A program made the translations under genes and the position numbers. Below the pieces are notes generated by a model, which was not told the DNA's origin, did no database searches, and saw only the letters and a list, made by a program, of their open reading frames with translations. From DATLFA01 sp035525225 (GTDB lineage: Bacteria; Actinomycetota; Acidimicrobiia; Acidimicrobiales; WLNW01): DNA of 64,000 nucleotides. Position 1 is the first letter of the stretch. Each line of letters opens with the position of its first letter. Positions 59,078 through 64,000 of this stretch are shown here, one piece after another. Location: NCBI GenBank assembly GCA_035525225.1, contig DATLFA010000088.1, positions 124,001-188,000 on the forward strand, given 5' to 3'.

Positions 59078-59767
59078 TCAGCGCGATTCGCGGGTCAGTG
59101 CCCGGCCGCGGCGGAAGAACTCGAACGCGTCCTGTATCGACGCGATCTCGTCGAAGCCGATGGCGGCCCCGAACGGCTGGTTCCAAAACTGGTCGGGTTT
59201 GGCGGGTGGCCCGTCGAACGGCCCGACGTAGAGGTAGGGCACGTCGATGTAGTTGTCCCCCGGCGAGCCGCCGTAGTTGATGCGATCGGCGGACATGGCC
59301 AGGTCGAAGTGCTCGGGCCACAGTTGAGCCGTGGTCGGATCGTCTTCGGGGATCGACGCCGCGAACGCCCGCAATGCCATGTCGGTGAGCTCGTACCACA
59401 TCGCCACCACTTCGGCCGCGTCGAGATCGACCGTCAGCGACGCATCGGCTTCCAACGGTGTGTGGGGTCGATAGAGCTCACTCGGCGCGCCGGGTGTGAT
59501 GCCGACGAAGCGAGCCGCGTCGGCGATGGTCGTGATGGCCGAACGGCGGGACTGCGCCGACTGGTCGCGGTCGACGAGATCGCCCCCCTCGACCGCGATC
59601 ACGTGCCCGTTGTCGCCGAACGGTGGTGTGGCGAAACCGCCCGGTGACTGCCGCAGGCCGATCTTGCCGGTGACCGCGTACAGCGCGGGGCTGATGACGT
59701 GCTCGGCGAGGCGGTGCAGCGACTCACGAGTGACGGCGTAGCTGGGCGGAAGATGACGAGTGACCAT
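59078..59767 (-). CDS. conserved hypothetical protein
   Basis: A 229-residue cytoplasmic protein without recognised domain. It contains conserved-looking segments PFGDNGHVIAVEGGDLV, WPEHFDLAMSADRINYGGSPGDNY and PYLYVGPFDGPPA, the style of an enzyme or ligand-binding fold (FDLA.. with H and D could be a metal site). It begins where the upstream cupin gene ends (59768), so they are probably co-transcribed. Function unknown. Confidence 0.75.
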   Translation of the reverse strand: MVTRHLPPSYAVTRESLHRLAEHVISPALYAVTGKIGLRQSPGGFATPPFGDNGHVIAVEGGDLVDRDQSAQSRRSAITTIADAARFVGITPGAPSELYRPHTPLEADASLTVDLDAAEVVAMWYELTDMALRAFAASIPEDDPTTAQLWPEHFDLAMSADRINYGGSPGDNYIDVPYLYVGPFDGPPAKPDQFWNQPFGAAIGFDEIASIQDAFEFFRRGRALTRESR

Positions 59768-60241
59768 CTACAACAAGATGCCGTCGGGACGGCGCAATCC
59801 TGCGGCTTCACACCCCTCGTAGTACAGCTGCAGCATGGCCTTCCAGTTGGAGACGTACGTGACGTCGTCGTTCTCGTCGAGGTACTCGGTGTTGCCGTAG
59901 ACCACCGACCACATCTCTGTGTCTTCGGTGTTGTCGGACGGTACGAACAACGTGTGCACCGAGTCGACCGGTTCGTACAGGTAGGACCCGGCGCGGTTCA
60001 CGAAATCGTTCTCGCGATATGCCCACGAGCCGGACAGCGTGAGAGCGATGACCGGGCCGGTGTGACGATGCGTCTGCACCTCGAGGCCCGCAGGCATGAA
60101 CCCGTGTACCACGTAGACGTTGTCGGCCTCGCTCGCGTGCACGACACGCATGCGGGCACCGACCACCGGGTTGATCACGAACGGGACCTCGTCGATCCCG
60201 ACGTGGCGAGCCGACGGAACGTGTTTGCGCAGATCGGTCAC
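59768..60241 (-). CDS. cupin dioxygenase-like protein, 2,4'-dihydroxyacetophenone dioxygenase family
   Basis: A 157-residue single-cupin protein. HRHTGPVIALTLSGSWAYREND and AGSYLYEPVDSVHTLFVP match the conserved cupin motifs of the 2,4'-dihydroxyacetophenone dioxygenase/Dke1 group, with His/Glu ligands for a ferrous ion. Such enzymes cleave C-C bonds of acetophenones or diketones. GTG start at 60241 chosen because AGGGGG precedes it; the frame to 60382 covers two REP-like copies and is rejected. It would suit a catabolic neighbourhood, but substrate is unproven. Confidence 0.82.
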   Translation of the reverse strand: MTDLRKHVPSARHVGIDEVPFVINPVVGARMRVVHASEADNVYVVHGFMPAGLEVQTHRHTGPVIALTLSGSWAYRENDFVNRAGSYLYEPVDSVHTLFVPSDNTEDTEMWSVVYGNTEYLDENDDVTYVSNWKAMLQLYYEGCEAAGLRRPDGILL

Positions 60242-60288
60242 CCGACAACCCCCTCGATCTCGCGGTGCGTGATCAGTCGACGAGCGTA

Positions 60289-60345
60289 GCTTCCCGCTCT
60301 GAAGAGCCGCTCGGGCCCGCTTCCCGCTCTGAAGAGCCGCTCGGG
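60289..60345 (+). repeat. REP-like element, two tandem copies
   Basis: CTTCCCGCTCTGAAGAGCC with GCTCGGGCCCG or GCTCGGG follows, at 60289-60319 and 60320-60345, between two divergent genes. The shared CCCGCTCTGAA is also one arm of the 5112-5141 hairpin. Confidence 0.75.
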
Positions 60346-60391
60346 TGGTATGCAACCTCTCGGCGGCGCGGAGGAGGCACAATGGAGGGGA

Positions 60392-61246
60392 ATGACGCTG
60401 ACGGTCGCCAACCGCCTACTCGAACACCTGAGCCCATCGGACATTCGTCTGGTGGCCGAGGCCGCGGGTAAGTCCGCGGATGAGCCGGCGTCGTGGATCG
60501 TCGCCGCTCTGGGCGAGTCAGCGGTGCACGATGCCGTCTTCGGCTCCGCCGACGCGCCCTTTTCGCTGGCCTCTCCGTTCCTCGTCTTCACGATGGCGGT
60601 GCACGGGATCGCCCGCGAGCTGGCGGACGCGACGCTCACGACGGAGTGGCTCGGCCCCCGTACGAGATTGCCGGTCTTCGACGCCCCCACCATGCGGGAG
60701 TTCCTCGCCGACGCCGACCGTCGCCTGTACCTGTCGCAGCTGTTGGGCTCGTTCACGCGGATCGCCGGTTGGACCCAATGGACCCACACCAACCGGGGAT
60801 GGCAGCGCAACCATTTCAGCGACCTCGACCCGGTGCAGCTCGCGCAGTTCGCGACGATGGTCTCCGATGCCGAGCGCCCCGGCGTGTGGCGCCGTCTCGG
60901 TGATCTCTCGCTGTTCTTGACGGGCGTGTTCCCCGATCACACGGCGCAGCGCCAACTGAACTCGGTATCCGAGCAGCGGCTGCGGCGCATCACACAACTC
61001 TCGTCCGACGCGCAAGGTGGTGACCTTCCGCCGGCGGTGAGCAACTTGGGCGCGGTCGGGCTGATGGAGCTGGTCGGTGAGCGCGCCTATCGCAGAGCGG
61101 TCAACGGCGTTCCTCGTCCACTGACGCAATCGATGCGGGTCGTCGACGACATCGCTACGCGCTTTCGTATCGCGCGGCGCGTACTCAATCTCGTCACGGA
61201 GCGCTACTTGTTCCCGCTTCGCTCAGAGTTCTTCGACGTCGCGTAG
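60392..61246 (+). CDS. hypothetical actinobacterial protein
   Basis: A 284-residue, mostly helical protein without signal peptide. No family is recognised; WTQWTHTNRGWQRNHFSDLD and GDLSLFLTGVFPDH are conserved-looking blocks. ATG at 60392 preceded at close range by GGAGGGG. A REP-like element begins directly behind the stop and another pair lies upstream. Function unknown. Confidence 0.75.
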   Translation: MTLTVANRLLEHLSPSDIRLVAEAAGKSADEPASWIVAALGESAVHDAVFGSADAPFSLASPFLVFTMAVHGIARELADATLTTEWLGPRTRLPVFDAPTMREFLADADRRLYLSQLLGSFTRIAGWTQWTHTNRGWQRNHFSDLDPVQLAQFATMVSDAERPGVWRRLGDLSLFLTGVFPDHTAQRQLNSVSEQRLRRITQLSSDAQGGDLPPAVSNLGAVGLMELVGERAYRRAVNGVPRPLTQSMRVVDDIATRFRIARRVLNLVTERYLFPLRSEFFDVA

Positions 61247-61276
61247 CTTCCCGCTCAGAAGGGCCGCTCGGGCCCT
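61247..61276 (+). repeat. REP-like element exactly filling a convergent intergenic gap
   Basis: CTTCCCGCTCAGAA then GGGCCGCTCGGGCCCT fills all 30 bases between the stop codon of one gene (61246) and the stop of the convergent gene (61277). Confidence 0.8.
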
Positions 61277-62047
61277 CTAGGCCCGAGCGTCGACGTCACC
61301 TTGCGCGTCGGCTCGCCAGCGCAGGCGCACGTAGTCGATCACGGTGATCCCGTCGTCGCGCTGCAGCGGCCGGCCGTGGCGCGCCGCGTCGGCGAAGAAC
61401 GCCGGTCGTTGCGCAACAGCAATATCGTCGTGGTACCCGCCGCCGAACATCTTCGCCCAGTCGACGATGCCGTCGGGACAGTCGTCGAGCGGACTCGGTC
61501 GGTCGAAGTGGATCATCATCCGCACGCGGAAGCCGAATGATTCGAGCAGCGTGGCGTGTTGGCCGACCGTGGGGTAGTACCAGGGCACGGGCGAGACCGG
61601 CGCGTAGCCCGAATCGACGCGTGCCGCGTCGAGCGCGGCGATGGTCCGAGCCACATTGCCCGCGCCCCCCTGCTCGGCGACGAAACGACCGCCGGTGCGC
61701 AGAGCCGCGCGGACACTGGCCGTCACCGCTCGGGGCCGGGTCAACCAGTGCAACGCCGCGTTCGAGAAAACACAATCGAACTTCCCAATGGAGAAGTCGT
61801 GCCCGTCGCCGACGACGAACTCGAGATGAGGAAACCGCGCCCGAGCCTGTTCGACCATGTTGAGGTCGGCGTCGAGGCCGACCACCGTGGCGCCCCGCTC
61901 GGCGATCTTCGCTGCGAGCTCGCCCGTGCCGCAGCCGAGGTCGAGTACGCGTTCGCCCGGCTGCGGATCGAGCAGTTCGATCAACGAATCGCCACCACGG
62001 GACACGAAACCGAATTGATTGTCATAGGTGCCGGCGCTCCAGGTCAT
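61277..62047 (-). CDS. class I SAM-dependent methyltransferase
   Basis: A 256-residue methyltransferase of the trans-aconitate methyltransferase-like group. Motif I VLDLGCGTGELA (about 34-45), GLDAD after strand 2 and FDCVFSNAALHWL at motif IV are intact. It methylates a small molecule or a lipid-like substrate. Divergent from the rlmI-like gene with 35 bases between starts. Substrate unknown. Confidence 0.88.
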   Translation of the reverse strand: MTWSAGTYDNQFGFVSRGGDSLIELLDPQPGERVLDLGCGTGELAAKIAERGATVVGLDADLNMVEQARARFPHLEFVVGDGHDFSIGKFDCVFSNAALHWLTRPRAVTASVRAALRTGGRFVAEQGGAGNVARTIAALDAARVDSGYAPVSPVPWYYPTVGQHATLLESFGFRVRMMIHFDRPSPLDDCPDGIVDWAKMFGGGYHDDIAVAQRPAFFADAARHGRPLQRDDGITVIDYVRLRWRADAQGDVDARA

Positions 62048-62070
62048 GGGCCGAAGTCAAACACACCCCT

Positions 62071-62076
62071 TAGCCT
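62071..62076 (+). promoter_or_regulatory. -10 box TAGCCT of a leaderless gene
   Basis: TAGCCT with exactly six bases to the GTG at 62083. Confidence 0.5.
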
Positions 62077-62082
62077 GAGCGA

Positions 62083-63261
62083 GTGGCGGAAACGACGCTT
62101 GTACTGCGTGCCGGTAAGGAACGATCGCTGGCGCGTCGTCATCCCTGGATCTTTTCGGGGGCCGTCGAGCGCGTCCGCGGGCACTGCGACCCGGGCGACG
62201 TTCTTGTCGTGCGCGATAGCACCGGGCGCATGCTCGGTCGCGCGGGGTACAACCCTGCGTCGCAGATCGTCGGTCGCATGTGGACATTCGACGATGCGGC
62301 CGTCGATGACGCGTTGGTCGCGAAGCGGATCGAAGCCGCTGTCGCCCGCCGGCAATCACTCGACGCTGTCACCAACGCGGCTCGCCTCGTCTACAGCGAG
62401 AGCGATGGCATACCGGGCTTGATCGTCGACCGCTACGACGACGTCGCGGTATTGCAGTTCACCGCCGCAACAGCAGAACGTTGGCGCCGCGTCATCGTCG
62501 AGGTCTGTGGTTCGCTCCACGGCATCAACAGCGTCTTCGAACGCTCTGACCTCGACGTGCGTCGCCTCGAGGGACTGTCGCCGGCGAGCGGACTGCTCGC
62601 CGGTGCCGAACCGCCACCGTACGTCGAGATCAGCGAGAACGGGTGTCGTTACCTGGTCGATGTGCGCCGCGGTCACAAGACGGGCTTCTACCTCGATCAG
62701 AGGGACAACCGTCGCCTCGTTGCGCAGCACGCCTCTGCTCGTCGTGTGCTGAACCTGTTCTGCTATACGGGCGCGTTCTCGGTTGCCGCCATGCGCGGGG
62801 GTGCGTCGAATGTCGTGAGCGTCGATTCGTCGGCGCAAGCGCTCGAGATCGGCCGAAACAATGCCGAACTCAACGACGTCACCGACATGCAGTGGGTCAA
62901 GGCGGACGTGTTCGCGTACTTGCGCGAGCTCCGCGACGCCGGCGCCACATTCGACCTCATCGTGCTCGACCCTCCCAAGCTTGCGGCGTCGGCCGCACAG
63001 GTGCGCCGCGCCGCCCGCGGCTACAAGGACTTGAACTGGCTCGCGTTTCGCTTGCTCGCACCCGGCGGCCACCTCGCGACGTTCTCGTGTTCCGGGGCCG
63101 TCGATTCGGAGCTGTTCACGAAGGTGGTCGCGGGGGCCGCGCTCGATGCCCGACGTGAGGTCTCGGTGGTCGGTCACCTCGGCCAGGCGAGCGACCATCC
63201 GGTGCCGTTGTCGTTCCCGGAAAGCGCGTACCTGAAGGGTTTGTGGTGTCGGGCCGACTGA
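62083..63261 (+). CDS. rlmI: 23S rRNA (cytosine(1962)-C(5))-methyltransferase RlmI-like
   Basis: A 392-residue SAM-dependent RNA methyltransferase. An N-terminal PUA domain (about 1-75) starts LRAGKERSLARRHPWIFSGAV. The central DGIPGLIVDRYDD and VRRGHKTGFYLDQRDNR are family signatures, followed by SAM motif VLNLFCYTGAFS and catalytic DPPKL, with a Cys in FSCSGAV that would bond the base. It matches RlmI/YccW. GTG start fixed by TAGCCT six bases upstream. Confidence 0.9.
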   Translation: MAETTLVLRAGKERSLARRHPWIFSGAVERVRGHCDPGDVLVVRDSTGRMLGRAGYNPASQIVGRMWTFDDAAVDDALVAKRIEAAVARRQSLDAVTNAARLVYSESDGIPGLIVDRYDDVAVLQFTAATAERWRRVIVEVCGSLHGINSVFERSDLDVRRLEGLSPASGLLAGAEPPPYVEISENGCRYLVDVRRGHKTGFYLDQRDNRRLVAQHASARRVLNLFCYTGAFSVAAMRGGASNVVSVDSSAQALEIGRNNAELNDVTDMQWVKADVFAYLRELRDAGATFDLIVLDPPKLAASAAQVRRAARGYKDLNWLAFRLLAPGGHLATFSCSGAVDSELFTKVVAGAALDARREVSVVGHLGQASDHPVPLSFPESAYLKGLWCRAD

Positions 63262-63298
63262 GGGCACACTGGCGGCCGGCTCACAGAAGCGAGGGGAT

Positions 63299-64000
63299 AT
63301 GCGGGGCATTGTGTGGATGGGCGAGCAGGCCGAGATCCGCAACGACGTCGAGGTGCGCGCGCCGGGCCACGGTGAAGTGTGGGTGCGCATCGTCGCGGCT
63401 GGTGTGTGCCACAGCGATGTGAGCGTGATGGACGGCACCATCCCCTGGCCTGCGCCATCGCTGATGGGTCACGAAGGCGCCGGCATCGTCGAAGCCATCG
63501 GCCCCGGCGTCACGAGGGTCAAGCAAGGCGATCACGTCGTCGTCGCCACGGTGGCCAACTGCGGCGCGTGCAAATGGTGCAACATCGGCAAGCCCACGTG
63601 GTGCCGAGCATCGATCGCGAACCGCACCGAGCCCTTCACGGTCGATGGTGTCGCTGCTGGCAATTTCGCCGCAACCTCGTCGTTCGCCGAGATTACCGTG
63701 ATCAAAGAGATCCAGGCCGTTCCCATCCCCGACGATGTCCCGCTGACGTCAGCGTGTCTCATCGCGTGTGGTGTGGTGACGGGCCTCGGTTCGGTGTTCA
63801 ACCTGGCCGACGTCAAGCCCGGCCAAACGGCCGCGGTGTTCGGGGCGGGCGGGGTCGGTCTGTCGGCGATCCAGGCGTTGCGCATAAAGCAGGCGTCGCG
63901 CATCGTCGTCATCGACGCCAATCCCGCGAAAAAAGACATCGCGCTGCAACTCGGCGGCACCGATTTCATCGATGCCCGCGAGGTCGACGACGTTTCCGCC
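63299..64000 (+). CDS. zinc-dependent alcohol dehydrogenase, N-terminal part
   Basis: A medium-chain dehydrogenase running off the window end; 234 residues visible. Catalytic zinc ligands C37 in GVCHSD and H58/E59 in GHEGAG are present; the structural zinc site is C88, C91, C94, C102 (NCGACKWCNIGKPTWC). The cofactor motif GAGGVG is at about 181-186. It resembles the NAD-dependent class III-like alcohol dehydrogenases that include formaldehyde and long-chain alcohol oxidisers. GAGGGGAT precedes the ATG. Confidence 0.92.
   Translation, partial: MRGIVWMGEQAEIRNDVEVRAPGHGEVWVRIVAAGVCHSDVSVMDGTIPWPAPSLMGHEGAGIVEAIGPGVTRVKQGDHVVVATVANCGACKWCNIGKPTWCRASIANRTEPFTVDGVAAGNFAATSSFAEITVIKEIQAVPIPDDVPLTSACLIACGVVTGLGSVFNLADVKPGQTAAVFGAGGVGLSAIQALRIKQASRIVVIDANPAKKDIALQLGGTDFIDAREVDDVSA

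Noticed and set aside
1..64000. CRISPR arrays, prophage, insertion sequences, tRNA and rRNA genes
   Set aside because: No regular spacer-repeat array, transposase, integrase, phage structural operon or cloverleaf-like sequence was recognised by eye; a tRNAscan and Infernal run would be needed to exclude small RNAs.

Overview
The window looks like a chromosomal segment of a high-GC actinobacterium, most likely of the class Acidimicrobiia (Ilumatobacter-like). This is inferred from gene content: a UPF0182 membrane protein, an F420-type luciferase-like oxidoreductase, a DUF2342 zinc protease, an Nei2-type glycosylase, a LigB-type DNA ligase, an S16/PDZ protease of the YlbL type, and polyhydroxyalkanoate (PHA) genes of actinobacterial character. 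Many start codons lie exactly six bases after a TANNNT -10 box, which points to widespread leaderless transcription. No rRNA, tRNA, CRISPR array, phage or insertion sequence was seen.

Layout. 1-1.7 kb: end of an MFS exporter and an alpha/beta hydrolase. 1.8-7.3 kb: a PHA block with a synthase carrying a histone-like N-terminal tail, an intracellular depolymerase-like hydrolase, a phasin-like protein, 3-hydroxyacyl-CoA dehydrogenase, an XRE regulator and an enoyl-CoA hydratase. Together these link fatty acyl-CoA metabolism with PHA storage. 7.3-23.5 kb: housekeeping and stress genes, namely cyclophilin, a CAP-domain lipoprotein, L-2-hydroxyglutarate oxidase, 1-Cys peroxiredoxin, a very large class III cyclase/AAA/TPR regulator, an ABC exporter with a LuxR-type protein, endonuclease VIII, an HTTM membrane protein, an LLM oxidoreductase and a DUF2461 protein. 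23.5-37 kb: envelope and cell-shape genes, namely UPF0182, a DivIVA-type coiled-coil protein, a PDZ-Lon protease, a HEAT-repeat protein, a moaE/TM-protein/mreB operon, an HtrA-like protein lacking the catalytic serine, an epimerase and a zinc protease. 37-38.1 kb: a decayed DUF222/HNH gene.

38.2-56.2 kb is an accessory catabolic island: several amidohydrolases, a CitE-like lyase, a class II aldolase, a tightly overlapping operon (acyl-CoA synthetase, crotonase, DUF35 protein, Ltp2-like aldolase), a DapA-like protein without the Schiff-base lysine, four SDR dehydrogenases counting one at 58.3 kb, a broken CoxL-type molybdenum hydroxylase gene and a broken MFS gene. The most coherent unit is the four-gene operon, which reads as CoA activation, hydration of a double bond and retro-aldol chain cleavage. 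The true substrate is unknown.

56.3-64 kb: Zn-ribbon protein, LigB, SDR, a cupin dioxygenase-like protein, two methyltransferases (one RlmI-like) and the start of a zinc alcohol dehydrogenase.

A short GC-rich intergenic element with core GGGCCGCTCGGGCCC recurs at many gene borders (six loci with full copies, plus singletons and a degenerate copy) and behaves like a REP-type repeat. Three genes in the window are decayed. Starts were re-chosen from SD sites, leaderless promoters and family length where the longest reading frame was implausible.
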